Positions 43,035 through 52,361 are shown, counted from the first letter of the stretch. The stretch: DNA of 64,000 nucleotides from Acaudatibacter sp963835495 (GCA_963835495.1 CAWIFQ010000003.1:1116001-1180000), one strand, 5' to 3'. Program-made: numbers and translations. The notes: generated by a model from the letters alone, not told the origin.

Positions 43035-44291
43035 CTAGGCGTGCAGCTTCACGGTCAGGTGGGTATAGCCGAGGATGAAGTTGGAGATGGCGCGTTCCGG
43101 CTCGCCGATCACCTCGATCCGGGAGAAGCGCTTCAGGATCTCCTCCCAGAGCACCCGCAACTGCAGCTCCGCCGCCCGGTTGCCCATGCAGCGATGGATG
43201 CCGAAACCGAACGCGACGTGGTGGCGGGGGCGTTCGCGATCGATCAGGAACTCGTCCGGCCGGGTCACGACGTCCGGGTCGCGGTTGCCCGAGACGTACC
43301 ACATGACCACCCGCTCGCCCTTCTTGATCTGCTTGCCGCCGATCTCGACGTCCTTCAGCGCGGTGCGACGCATGTGCGCCACCGGCGACTGGTAGCGGAT
43401 GATCTCCGACACCGCGCCGGCCACCAGTTCCGGGTCGGCCTTCAGCTTGGCCAGCTCGCCGGGGTTCTGGTCGAAGAAGAGGACCCCGCCCGTCATCGAG
43501 TTGCGCGTGGTGTCGTTGCCGCCGACGACCAGCAGCATGATATTGCCGAGGAATTCCAGCGGATTGTCGATCATATCTCGCGTACAGGGGTTGTGCGCGA
43601 GCAGGGAGAGGAAGTCGAACCTGGGCGGCTGCGCGGCTCGCTCGCGCCACAGCGCGGCGAAGTAGTCATGACATTCCATCATGATCCGCTCGCGCTCGGC
43701 GGCGTCGACCGCGGTGTTGCCGGTCTGCTCGCTGGCCGTGGTGACGTCCGACCAGTAGGGCAGCAGGCGGCGATCCTCCCAGGGGAAGTCGAACAGGGTG
43801 GCGAGGAACTGGGTGGTGAGCTCGATGCTGACCTTGTCGACCCAGTCGAACGGCTCGCCGATCGGCAGGGCGTCGAGCACCGCGGCGGTGCGCTCGCGCA
43901 TCAGCTGCTCGATGTGGCCGAGCCGCTCCGGCGCCACCGCTGGGGTCACCGACTTGCGCTGCACGTCGTGCACCGGCGGGTCAGCGGCGATGAAGTTGCG
44001 GATGGCGAACTCGGCCGGCTGGTCGCCGACGGTGATGTCGCGATCGGACGAGAAGTCGCGATGGTTGCTGTCGATGGCGACGATGTCGTTGAACTTGGTG
44101 ATCGACCAGAAGGGGCCGCTGGGGCCGGTCGGCGACCAGTGCACCGGGTCTTCCTGGCGCAGGCGCTTGAGATAGTCGAGCAGCAGCCCGCGACTCCAGA
44201 GCGTCCCCTCACTGGGGTCGAGCGTCTCCAGCGGGGTGGTCCACGCCGGGTTTGCGGCCCCGGTCGTCCGATCCAAGAGCGTGTCGGTCAT
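43035..44291 (-). CDS. Cytochrome P450 (CYP153-like or related class I)
   Basis: A 418-aa soluble bacterial P450. The heme-thiolate motif is FGFGIHRCMGNRAAELQL, the I-helix oxygen-activation motif is VVGGNDTTRNSM, and the ExxR is in GAVSEIIRYQSPVAHMRR. The C-terminal part (WEEILKRFSRIEVIGEPERA, SNFILGYTHLTV) strongly recalls CYP153 alkane/fatty-acid hydroxylases and related terpene P450s; the family is from memory. Electrons would come from a ferredoxin and reductase, neither of which is nearby. The ATG at 44291 has GGAG at good spacing; an extension to 44450 is rejected. Confidence 0.88.
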   Translation of the reverse strand: MTDTLLDRTTGAANPAWTTPLETLDPSEGTLWSRGLLLDYLKRLRQEDPVHWSPTGPSGPFWSITKFNDIVAIDSNHRDFSSDRDITVGDQPAEFAIRNFIAADPPVHDVQRKSVTPAVAPERLGHIEQLMRERTAAVLDALPIGEPFDWVDKVSIELTTQFLATLFDFPWEDRRLLPYWSDVTTASEQTGNTAVDAAERERIMMECHDYFAALWRERAAQPPRFDFLSLLAHNPCTRDMIDNPLEFLGNIMLLVVGGNDTTRNSMTGGVLFFDQNPGELAKLKADPELVAGAVSEIIRYQSPVAHMRRTALKDVEIGGKQIKKGERVVMWYVSGNRDPDVVTRPDEFLIDRERPRHHVAFGFGIHRCMGNRAAELQLRVLWEEILKRFSRIEVIGEPERAISNFILGYTHLTVKLHA

Positions 44292-44370
44292 CGCCGTCTC
44301 CATCGCTAGGCGGAGGCTAGGCCGCGCGTCGGGCGCTGTCGAGCGGCGGCGTGCCGCCCCGGGGACGGGC

Positions 44371-45546
44371 TCAGGCGTCGCCGTCCACGAGCGCCGACAC
44401 CTGTTCGTCGCTGAGACCGGCTTCGACCAGGACCTCGCGCGTGTGCTCACCGAGGCGAGGGGGACGGGTGACCGGCGGCCGCGCGCCGTCGAACAACGCC
44501 GGCACGCCCGGGAAGCGCAAAGCCGGACCGGCGTCGGATTCCAGCACCGTGAAGAAGTCGACGGCGCTCAGGTGCGGGTCCTCGATCAGCTCGTCGAGGC
44601 TCTTCACCGGCGCGCAGGGCACCTCGAGGCGTTCCAGAGTTTGCAGCCACTCGGCCGTGCTGCGCGTGAGCAGAATCTCGCCCAGGATCGCATAGAGCTC
44701 GCCGATGTGCTCGGTGCGCGCGGCGATGCCGGCGAAGCGCGGATCGTGCGCCAGCTCCGGCCGGCCAGCCGCCTCGAACAGGCTGGCCCAGTGCCTGTCG
44801 GTGTAGGGCAGGGCGCAGATGTAGCCGTCGGCGGTGGCGTAGGGCCGGCGCTCCGGCGTCATCACCCGCGGATAACAGGCCGGACCCATCGCCGGTTCGA
44901 ACTGGCGGCCATAGAGGTGCTCGATCGCGGTGTAGGCGACCATGGCCTCGAACATCGGCAGCTCGACATAACTGCCCTTGCCGGTGCGGTCGCGCTGGCT
45001 GAGCGCGGCCAGGATGGCGATCGCCGCCATCAGGCCGGAGGTCTTGTCCGCGGCCACGGTGGGCAGATAGCCGGGCGCGCCGGTGCGCTGGCCGGTCAGG
45101 TCGGCCAGACCACAGAGCCCCTGGATGATGTCGTCATAGGCGGGCTTGCCGCCGTAGGGGCCTGCTTCGCCGAACCCGTGCAGGCAGGCGTAGACCAGCC
45201 GCGGATTGCACGCCAGCAGCGCCTCGGGACCCAGGCCCAGCGCGGTCATCTTCTGAGGCCGGTTGTTGTGCAGCAGGATGTCGGACCGCGCCGCCAGCGC
45301 CAGCAGCGCCTCGTGGCCCTGCGGCGTCTTCAGGTTCAGCACCACGCTGCGCTTATTGCGGTTGAGGCCCAGGAAGATCGACGCCATGTCGGGCTCGGCG
45401 CGGGGACCAATGCGCCGGGTGGTGTCGCCCTCGGGCGGCTCGACCTTGATTACGTCCGCGCCCAGGTCGCCCAGCCACTGGGCGGCGTAGGGCGCCATCA
45501 GCATGTTGCCCAGGTCGAGCACCTTCACGCCCTCGAGCGGTCGCAT
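44371..45546 (-). CDS. CoA transferase, CaiB/BaiF family (type III)
   Basis: A 391-aa family III CoA transferase that moves CoA between carboxylic acids. The N-terminal signature LEGVKVLDLGNMLMAPYAAQ, DLGADVIKVEPPEGD (Asp and Glu of the binding site), FLGLNRNKRSVVLNLKTPQG, and the catalytic Asp region SDILLHNNRPQKM are present. It follows the acyl-CoA dehydrogenase gene (168-bp gap with a repeat) on the same strand, so it may activate the acid that the dehydrogenase, lyase and hydratase then process. Confidence 0.9.
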   Translation of the reverse strand: MRPLEGVKVLDLGNMLMAPYAAQWLGDLGADVIKVEPPEGDTTRRIGPRAEPDMASIFLGLNRNKRSVVLNLKTPQGHEALLALAARSDILLHNNRPQKMTALGLGPEALLACNPRLVYACLHGFGEAGPYGGKPAYDDIIQGLCGLADLTGQRTGAPGYLPTVAADKTSGLMAAIAILAALSQRDRTGKGSYVELPMFEAMVAYTAIEHLYGRQFEPAMGPACYPRVMTPERRPYATADGYICALPYTDRHWASLFEAAGRPELAHDPRFAGIAARTEHIGELYAILGEILLTRSTAEWLQTLERLEVPCAPVKSLDELIEDPHLSAVDFFTVLESDAGPALRFPGVPALFDGARPPVTRPPRLGEHTREVLVEAGLSDEQVSALVDGDA

Positions 45547-45589
45547 TCACTGATCTCCTCGGTAGGGACGGTGGCGGTTCGACTTTGAA

Positions 45590-45703
45590 CCACGGAAAAC
45601 ACGGAAGACACGGACTTTGCGATGTTATTCCGGAGAGCGGACTCGTGCGGGCTGACACTGGGAGGGGGACGGCCAGCGTCCGTGTTTTCCGTGTTTTCCG
45701 TGG
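45590..45703. repeat. Intergenic inverted repeat (CCACGGAAAACACGG type)
   Basis: Two 26-bp arms (45590-45615 and 45678-45703) are reverse complements with one mismatch, separated by 62 bp. Each arm is itself built of CACGGA units repeated every 8 or 9 bases (CCACGGAAAACACGGA). Such dispersed CCACGGAAAACACGGAA elements occur between genes in several proteobacterial genomes as far as I recall. It lies between caiB and the acyl-CoA dehydrogenase gene and could act as a processing or termination structure. Confidence 0.75.
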
Positions 45704-45714
45704 CCAACTACTTC

Positions 45715-46882
45715 CTAGTAGCTCTTCGGCAGGTCGAGCACCCGCTCGGCGATGAACGACAGGATCAGCTGTTCGGTGATCGGCGCCAGCCGCGTGATCG
45801 CCACCTCCCGGTACAGTCGCTCGACGTGGTATTCGCGGGCGTAGCCGTAGCCGCCGTGGGTGGCGATCGACTGCCAGCAGGCGTCGTGTCCGGCGCGGGC
45901 GCCGAGGAACTTGGCGCTGTTCGCCTCCGCGCCGCACGGCTGGCCGGCGTCGTAGAGTTCAGCCGCCTTCGTCGCCATCAGCCAGGCGCTCTCGAGGTAC
46001 ATCCAGCGCTCGGCCAGCGGATGCTGGATCGCCTGGTTCTGGCCGATCGGGCGGTCGAACACGACCCGCTCCCTGGCGTAGCGCGTCGCCCGGCGCAGCG
46101 CGTCCTGGCCGATGCCGATCGCCTCGGCGGCGATCAGGATCCGCTCCGGATTGAGGCTGTGCAGGATGTAGGAGAAGCCCTTGCCGGCCTCGCCGATCAG
46201 GTCCTCGTCCGGCACGAACAGGCCGTCGATGAAAACCTGGTTCGAGTTCGACCGCCTTGCGCCCCATCTTCGGGATCCGCCGCACCTCGATCTTCGCGCG
46301 GTCGAGGTCGGTGTAGAAGATGCTGATCCCGTCGGTCGGCCGCGCGCAATCCTCGAACGCCGTCGTGCGCGCCAGCAGCATCAGCTTGTTGGCCACCTGC
46401 GCGGTCGAGGTCCACACCTTCTGGCCGTTGACCAGATAGCCGCCGTCCACCTTGGCCGCGAAGGTCTTGATCCGCGTGGTGTTGAGGCCCGCGTCAGGCT
46501 CGGTGAAGCCGAAGGCCACCTGGTCCTGGCCGGCGATCAACCCCGGCGTCCAGCGCTGCTTCTGCGCCGGCGTGCCGTAGACCAGGATCGGGTGCGGGCC
46601 GAACAGGTTGATGTGCACCGACGACGCGGCCGTCATGCCGCCGCCGTGGCTGGCCACCTCGTGCATCATGATCGCCGCTTCGGTGACGCCAAGACCCGCG
46701 CCGCCGTATTCGACCGGCATCGTGATCCCGAGCCATCCGGCCGCCGCCATCGCCTGATGGAATTCGTGCGGGAACACCCCGTCGTCGTCCCGCGCGAGCC
46801 AGTAGTCGTCGTCGAACTTCGTGACGACGGCGCGGACGCCTTCGCGGATCGCCCGCAGGTGTTCGCTTTCGCCGGCGCTCAT
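45715..46882 (-). pseudogene. Acyl-CoA dehydrogenase, one-base insertion
   Basis: FAD-dependent enzyme that introduces an alpha-beta double bond into acyl-CoA. The first frame, starting MSAGESEHLRAIREGVRAVV at ATG 46880-46882, covers the N-terminal helical and central beta domains (VAFGFTEPDAGLNTTRIKTF) to KMGRKAVE. An extra base near 46241-46252 shifts the frame; the C-terminal domain resumes with NQVFIDGLFVPDEDLIGEAG and ends IAERVLDLPKSY. Combined length about 388 aa is normal. The start overlaps the stop of the CitE-like gene by 4 bp. Confidence 0.9.
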
Positions 46883-47769
46883 CCGAGCTCTCCGGCGGCG
46901 GCCAGCGTCTTCTCGGCCGCGGTCAGGTGCGGGCGGTCGTACATCTTGCCGTCGATGCCGATGGTCCCGGCGTCGGGTTGCGCGGCGAAGGCGGCGACCA
47001 CCCGGCGGGCGCGCGCCACGTCGGCCTCTGACGGGCTGAAGCACTCGTTGATGATCGCGATCTGGTCCGGGTGGATCGCGATGCGGCCGGTGAAGCCGTC
47101 GCGACGGGCCGCGCGGCTGTCGGCGGCCAGGCCCTCGCCGTCGCGGTAGTCGGCCCACAGCGTTTCCAGCGGCGCCACCCCGGCGGCGGCGGCGGCGAAC
47201 AGACACCAGCTGCGCACGTGGCGATAGGGCTCGGTCCACGCGCCGTCGTCGTGGCGTGGGCTCACCGCGCCGATCGCCGCGCTGAGATCCTCGCCGCCCC
47301 AGGTCAGGGCCGCGAGCCGGGGGTGGGCGGGCGCGTAGGAGCCAAGCTGGAACATCGCCTGCGCGGTCTCGGTCGCCACCACCACCACCTTCACCGTCTC
47401 CGCCGCCATCCCCGCCGCCGCCTCGAACGCGTCGAGGTAATGGCCGAGTCGTTCCAGGTCGTGAGCGCCGTTCGCCTTCGGTAGCACGATCCCGTCCAGC
47501 CCCGGCCGCACCACGGCCGCGAGGTCGGCTAGCGTCAGCCCGGTGTCGAACGGATTGACCCGCACGTAGAACGCCCAGTCGCGCGGGCTTGGGTCGTCGA
47601 TCAACGCGGCGACCTGGCCGCGCGCCGCAGCCTTCATCGACGGCGCGACGGCGTCCTCGAGATCGAGGATCAGCGCATCGGCGCCGATACCCGCCGCCTT
47701 GGCGAACTTGCGCTCGCTGTCGCCGGGCACGAACAGCATCGAGCGCAGCCTGGCGCCGCCCACCGTCAT
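46879..47769 (-). CDS. HpcH/HpaI family CoA-ester lyase (CitE/Mcl-like)
   Basis: A 296-aa TIM-barrel lyase related to citrate lyase beta and malyl-/citramalyl-CoA lyases, which cleave beta-hydroxyacyl-CoA to acetyl- or propionyl-CoA plus a keto acid. Seen: RSMLFVPGDSERKFAKAAGI, ALILDLEDAVAP with the metal-binding acidic pair, YVRVNPFDTG (Arg), LPKANGAHDLERL and the C-terminal GRIAIHPDQIAIINECFSPS. The ATG at 47767-47769 overlaps the MaoC stop (4 bp) and its own stop overlaps the dehydrogenase start, so the three genes are translationally coupled. Confidence 0.9.
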   Translation of the reverse strand: MTVGGARLRSMLFVPGDSERKFAKAAGIGADALILDLEDAVAPSMKAAARGQVAALIDDPSPRDWAFYVRVNPFDTGLTLADLAAVVRPGLDGIVLPKANGAHDLERLGHYLDAFEAAAGMAAETVKVVVVATETAQAMFQLGSYAPAHPRLAALTWGGEDLSAAIGAVSPRHDDGAWTEPYRHVRSWCLFAAAAAGVAPLETLWADYRDGEGLAADSRAARRDGFTGRIAIHPDQIAIINECFSPSEADVARARRVVAAFAAQPDAGTIGIDGKMYDRPHLTAAEKTLAAAGELG

Positions 47770-48218
47770 GCCGGCCGCCCCAGCATCAGCGCCGCGCGCA
47801 GCGTGCGGCAGACCACGACGTCCGACTGGTTGAGACCGATGTGCTCGAAGGTGACGATGCCCTGGCCCGGCCGCGAGGCGCTGGCCCGCACGGCCTTGAC
47901 CTCGCTCTCCGCACGGATCGTATCGCCGGCGAACACCGGCTTTGGGAACTCGGTCTTCTCGAAGCCGAGGTTGCCGACGGTCGTGCCAAGCGTGGTGTCC
48001 TGCACCGACAACCCGACCACCAGCCCTAGCGTGAACAGCGAGTTGATCAGCGGCCGGCCGAACTCGGTCGTCGCGGCGTAGGCATGGTCGATATGGATCG
48101 GGGCCGGATTGTAGGTGAGGGCGGAGAACAGGATGTTGTCCATGTCGGTCACCGTGCGGCGGATTTCGTGCGTGAATCGCCGGCCGACCTCGAACTCGTC
48201 GAACCACAGTCCAGCCAT
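47766..48218 (-). CDS. MaoC-family hydratase
   Basis: A 150-aa hotdog-fold (R)-specific enoyl-CoA hydratase-like protein. The hydratase motif is in ALTYNPAPIHIDHAYAATTE, giving the catalytic N-x4-H/D type residues, followed by EFGRPLINSLFTLGLVVGLS. The N terminus FDEFEVGRRFTHEIRRTVTD and the PKPVFAGDTIRAESEV segment resemble mesaconyl-CoA hydratase-type MaoC proteins. It is the first gene of the MaoC-CitE-dehydrogenase string and is read divergently from the phosphotriesterase-like gene. Confidence 0.9.
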   Translation of the reverse strand: MAGLWFDEFEVGRRFTHEIRRTVTDMDNILFSALTYNPAPIHIDHAYAATTEFGRPLINSLFTLGLVVGLSVQDTTLGTTVGNLGFEKTEFPKPVFAGDTIRAESEVKAVRASASRPGQGIVTFEHIGLNQSDVVVCRTLRAALMLGRPA

Positions 48219-48313
48219 CTGCGGCGCTCCCTCCTCTGCGCGGTCCGGTCGACCCTAGGCCGGCCGCGCCGAGGCCGAAAGAGCGGGTGTTGGGTCGCCT
48301 CTGGGGCCGCCTC

Positions 48314-48328
48314 TTGCGCCTGACGCAA
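48314..48328. promoter_or_regulatory. Short palindrome in the divergent maoC / PTE promoter region
   Basis: TTGCG-N5-CGCAA lies 96 bp before the MaoC ATG and 48 bp before the PTE start. The 157-bp divergent gap (48219-48375) must hold both promoters. A single short dyad is weak evidence for an operator, but its place between two divergent catabolic units is suggestive. Confidence 0.35.
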
Positions 48329-48375
48329 CGGCGCCGGCTATGTTCAGCGCAACAAACAGACAAGGGAGAGACGCC

Positions 48376-49350
48376 GTGAGCACGATGGTCAACACCGTGA
48401 CGGGCCCGGTCAGTTCGGCGGACCTCGGCCGCACCCTGATCCACGAGCACGTGCTGATCGGCTTCCCGGGCTGGTTCATGGACGCGCGGCAGCCGGCGTT
48501 CAAGCGCGCTGAGGCGATCGAGCGGGTGGTCGATGCGTTCCAGGAACTGCACGGGCACGGGGTCAAGACCGTGATCGACCCGTGCCCGATGGACCTCGGC
48601 CGCGACGTCGAGTTCTGCGCCGAGGTCTCGCAGAAGAGCGGCGTCAACCTGATCTGCGCCACCGGCGCCTATGTCGAGTCGATGGGCATCAACTGGACCT
48701 TCAACGCCCTGCCGGTCGATGCCATCGCCGAGGCGTTCGCGAAGGAGCTCGAGCAGGGCGTCGGCGACACCGGCATCCGCTGCGGCGTGATCAAGATCGC
48801 CACCGACGACGGCAAGGTCACCCCCTACGAGCGCAAGGTGCTGACGGCCGCCTCGCGCGCCGCCAAGATGACCGGCGTGCCGCTGATCTCGCACACCGAG
48901 AACTGCTCCTGCGGGCACGACCAGATCGACATCGCCACCGGCGAGGGCCTGCGCTCGTCCTCGCTTATCGTCGGGCACAGCGATGGCCGCGACGACCCGG
49001 TCTACCAGAAGTCGCTGGCCGACCGCGGCTCCTACGTCGGGTTCGACCGCTTCGGGCTCGAGCAGATCGTGCCGGACGCGGTGCGGACCAAGAACCTCAA
49101 GGCGTTGGTCGACGCCGGGCACAAGGACCGGGTGATGGTCTCGCACGACACGGTCAACTGCTGGCTCGGCGCACTGGGGAACACCGATCCGGCCGAGCTG
49201 AGCAAGACGCTGCCCAACTGGCGCATGACCCATCTGTTCGAGCACATCTTCCCCGAACTGAAGCGCATGGGCATGAGCCAGGAGGACCTCGACCACATCG
49301 TGATCGAGAACCCGCGCCGCTACTTCGAAGAGGCCGCCGCGCCGCGGTGA
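48376..49350 (+). CDS. Phosphotriesterase-family metal hydrolase
   Basis: A 324-aa amidohydrolase-superfamily protein with the PTE/lactonase binuclear site: HxH in LIHEHVLIG, the carbamylated Lys in GVIKIATD, His in VPLISHTENC and VGHSDGRDD, and the final Asp in MVSHDTVNC. Members hydrolyse lactones, esters or organophosphates. GTG at 48376 follows the strong site AAGGGAGAG and is chosen over an in-frame start at 48340. The neighbouring divergent acyl-CoA genes suggest a lactone or ester intermediate, but this is inference. Confidence 0.88.
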   Translation: MSTMVNTVTGPVSSADLGRTLIHEHVLIGFPGWFMDARQPAFKRAEAIERVVDAFQELHGHGVKTVIDPCPMDLGRDVEFCAEVSQKSGVNLICATGAYVESMGINWTFNALPVDAIAEAFAKELEQGVGDTGIRCGVIKIATDDGKVTPYERKVLTAASRAAKMTGVPLISHTENCSCGHDQIDIATGEGLRSSSLIVGHSDGRDDPVYQKSLADRGSYVGFDRFGLEQIVPDAVRTKNLKALVDAGHKDRVMVSHDTVNCWLGALGNTDPAELSKTLPNWRMTHLFEHIFPELKRMGMSQEDLDHIVIENPRRYFEEAAAPR

Positions 49351-49395
49351 CGGAGGACCCGCCCGGGTAGCCGCCGCGTGGGCTGGACGATCGCC

Positions 49396-50061
49396 TTACG
49401 CGGTCAGGCTGTGGCCTTGCCCGACGATCGGCGAAATGTCGGCCTCGATGACCCCGCGGCGGATGGGGACGCATGCGTCCGGGAAATCCTGCACGAATCT
49501 GGCGCCCGTGGCCTCGATCCGGTCCAGCAGCGCCGGCAGATAGTCCATACCTCCGCTCGGCAGGTCGTGCACGACCACCACCGTCCAGTCCTGGGCTTCG
49601 ATGTCGGCGAGGCAGCGGCCCACCCAGGCGGGTCCGGGCTCCCAGTCGCGCGGAACGCTGGTCCAGAGCACGCAGGTGTAGCCGCCGTTGACGAGATAGG
49701 AGACGGCGCTGGCGCTCAGGAGGCGTTGGCTGATGACGCCGCCGCCGCCGTTGGGCCGGAACAGGCGATCGGGATGGGCGAGGTCGCCGATGAGCGCCTG
49801 GGTCTCGCCGATCTCGCGCTCGACGAGCGACGCGTCCTCGCTGTCGCCGAACATGAACTTGTGCGTCAGCGTGTGATTGCCGATCCAATGCCCCGCGTCG
49901 CGAGCGCGCTCGGCCAGATCGCGCGCGCCGGGTCGAGCGAGCTGGCGGCCAACCACGAAGAAGCTCGCCAGGATCCCCCGCCGCGCCATCTCGTCGAGCA
50001 CGAAGCCCGTCGTTCCGCTGGGGTCGGGCCCGTTGTCGAACGTAAGGGTGACCTTCTTCAT
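49396..50061 (-). CDS. Polysaccharide deacetylase (NodB homology domain)
   Basis: A 221-aa carbohydrate esterase family 4-like protein. It starts MKKVTLTFDNGPDPSGTTGF (motif 1, with DNGPD in place of the usual DDGP), then motif 2 IGNHTLTHKF (metal-binding H-x3-H), RPNGGGG for motif 3 and VVVVHDLPSG near the C terminus. No signal peptide is seen from the ATG at 50059-50061, so it may be cytosolic. The VOC gene lies 10 bp upstream on the same strand. Confidence 0.86.
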   Translation of the reverse strand: MKKVTLTFDNGPDPSGTTGFVLDEMARRGILASFFVVGRQLARPGARDLAERARDAGHWIGNHTLTHKFMFGDSEDASLVEREIGETQALIGDLAHPDRLFRPNGGGGVISQRLLSASAVSYLVNGGYTCVLWTSVPRDWEPGPAWVGRCLADIEAQDWTVVVVHDLPSGGMDYLPALLDRIEATGARFVQDFPDACVPIRRGVIEADISPIVGQGHSLTA

Positions 50062-50071
50062 GCCCGCCGTC

Positions 50072-50626
50072 TCAATGGGGCCGCACGTCGTTGTTCGGGG
50101 TGGTGTCGCCCGCAGTCCAACGGGCCAGCGAGGCATGCGCCGTCGCGCGCTGGTGCGCGTCGATCTGATCCACGAAGTCGACATCGCGGGTGAACTCGAG
50201 CCTGAGCCCGTCCGGGTCGCTCAGGTAGAGCGACGTGCAGTAGCCATGGTCGATGGTGCGCGTCGCGACGCCGGCGGCCTCGCAACGGCCCCTGATCTCG
50301 TCCTGCGTCGCCGCCGACGCCTTCAGCGCGATGTGCACGAAAGGCGGCTGCGCCTTGGCCGTGAAGCGCGCCTGCACCTGCGGGTCCTGGAAGTTGAAGA
50401 AGGCGAGGGCGCCGCCGTCGCCAAGCCCGTAGAACGTGTGGCTATAGCTGACCGTCCGGCCCTCCATCTCGGTCCGCTCGATCCAGGTCGCGATCAGCGG
50501 AAGGCCGAGAATGTCTTCGTAGAAGCGGCGCGTCCGCTCCTGGTCGGCGCAGACATACGCGTTGTGGTGAAGCCGCTGCGGCAGGTCGGCGGCAGTCCCG
50601 GGCCCAGTGATTGTCGCATCGGCCAT
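50072..50626 (-). CDS. VOC (glyoxalase/dioxygenase superfamily) protein
   Basis: A 184-aa two-module vicinal-oxygen-chelate protein. Seen: LHHNAYVCADQERTRRFYED (first metal His), PPFVHIALKASAATQDEIRG (second His) and YLSDPDGLRLEFTRDVDF (metal Glu). Such proteins include ring-cleavage dioxygenases, glyoxalases and resistance proteins; the substrate is unknown. The start at ATG 50626 is set by GGAGG six bases upstream, rather than the Met two codons earlier. It precedes the deacetylase gene. Confidence 0.85.
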   Translation of the reverse strand: MADATITGPGTAADLPQRLHHNAYVCADQERTRRFYEDILGLPLIATWIERTEMEGRTVSYSHTFYGLGDGGALAFFNFQDPQVQARFTAKAQPPFVHIALKASAATQDEIRGRCEAAGVATRTIDHGYCTSLYLSDPDGLRLEFTRDVDFVDQIDAHQRATAHASLARWTAGDTTPNNDVRPH

Positions 50627-50723
50627 CGCCATCCTCCACAGCCGCGTTTCGGCGGGCGCCCGGGAAACATCGCCCCTTCGGCCCTCCCGAGCAACGCCCA
50701 CGTCCATGGCGCTCATGCTAGAG

Positions 50724-52278
50724 CTACGCGGCGCGCGCCTCGGTCTCGACCAGCCGCTGGATCGCGACATAGTCGGTCTTGCCGGTGCCCAGCACCGGGA
50801 TCTCGGGCACCTTGACGATCTTGCGCGGGGCGGAGAGTTCGGAGACGCCGAGGGCCTGGGCGTGGGCGACCAGCCTGGCGACGTCCGCGTCGCGCTGGTC
50901 GGTGACCAGCACCAGGCGCTCGCCCTTGCGGTGGTCGGGCTCGGCGATCACCGCGTGGCGCGCGTCGGGCCACAGCGAGGCGGCCAGGGTCTCGGCGGCG
51001 GTCAGCGAGACCATCTCGCCGCCGATCTTGGCGAAGCGCTTCACGCGGCCCAGGATCGTGATCCAGTTGTCGTCGCTGATCTCGACCACGTCGCCGGTGT
51101 CGTGCCAGCCGTCCTTGGGCGGTTCCAGCACGCCGTCCTCGTTGAGATAGCCGGCCATGATGTTGGGGCCGCGCACGTAGCAGCTTGCCGCCGCGCTTGA
51201 TGCCCTCGACCGGCTCCAGCCGGGTCTCGACGCCGGGCAGCAGGCCGCCGACCGTGCCGCGGCGATTGTCCGGCGGCGTGTTGACCGCGATCACCGGCGA
51301 GGCCTCGGTGGCGCCGTAGCCCTCCAGCACCGGGATCGGGCCGAACCGGTCGATGATCAGGTCGTGGGTCTCATCGCGAACCTTCTCGGCGCCGCAGACG
51401 ATGAACTTCAGCCCCGACATGTCGTTCGGATCGGCCGCGCGGGCGTACTGGTTGACGAAGGTGTCGGTGGCCAGCAGCACCGCGGCCTCGGTCTCGCGGA
51501 TCAGCGTCGGGATGATCTTGACGTGCAGCGGCGAGGGGTACTGGAACGCCTTCATCCCGCTCAGCATCGGCAGGATGAAGCCGCCGGTCATGCCGAAGCA
51601 GTGGAAGATCGGCAGCGGGTTGAAGAACACCCAAGCCGGATCAAGCTCGATGTGGGCGGCGATCTGGGCGGCGTTGGCCAGCAGATTGGCCTGGGTCAGG
51701 ATCACCCCGCGCGGCGCGCCGAAGCTGCCGGAGGTGAACAGGATCACCGCCGGATCGTCCGGGCTGGTGGCGGCGCGGAACCGGCGCGGCGCCAGCGAGG
51801 CGGCCAGGGCGTAGAGCCGGTCGGCCAGGCCGATGCTGGCGCGAACGTCCTCCAGGTAGGTGATCTGGCAGCTCTGCTCGAGCGCATCGATCACGTCGTG
51901 CAGCTTGCCCTGCTCGACGAAGCGGTGGGAGCTGAGCACCCGCTTGACGCCCGCGAGCTTGACTGCGGCGCGCAGATTTCTGAGGCCCGCGGTGAAGTTG
52001 AGCATCACCGGCACTCGGCCGATGGCGTGCAGGGCGAAGAAGGTCACCACGCCGGCGGAACTGGTCGGCAGCAAGACGCCGACGCGCTCGCCCTTCTCGG
52101 TCAGCCGCGAGAGCTTGTGTCCGAGCGCGAACGCGGCGCGGATGACGTCGGTGTAGGTGAGGGGATTGCGCTCCTGGTCCTCCAGGATCGGCTTCTTCGG
52201 CCCGTAGGCATGGGCCGCCTCGACCAGGGCGTCGAACAACGGCCGCCGGGTCTTCGACAGGTCGAACTCACGCTGCAT
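50724..52278 (-). pseudogene. AMP-dependent acyl-CoA/ACP synthetase (Aas ligase-domain type), one-base insertion
   Basis: About 517 aa after correction. It starts MQREFDLSKTRRPLFDALVE at ATG 52278; the ATP-binding P-loop motif is ILFTSGSFGAPRGVIL, and the adenylate-binding motif VLEGYGATEASPVIAVN follows. After GIKRGGKL an extra base near 51180 shifts the frame; the C-terminal domain resumes VRGPNIMAGYLNEDGVLEPP, WHDTGDVVEI and the catalytic Lys region VLGTGKTDYVAIQRL. It most resembles the ligase half of the Aas lysophospholipid acyltransferase without the acyltransferase half. Confidence 0.88.
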
Positions 52279-52361
52279 GGCTGGCCTTTGCGGCCGCTCC
52301 TGATCGTTTCCTCGTTGAAGCAAGGCTACCGGCCCGCCTCGACCTTGGAAAGGTTCGATAG

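Noticed and set aside
46879..49296. A single 805-aa minus-strand frame spanning 46879-49296
   Set aside because: It is the CitE-like lyase with an artificial extension through shadow frames of MaoC and the PTE gene; the 4-bp overlap start at 47769 is standard.
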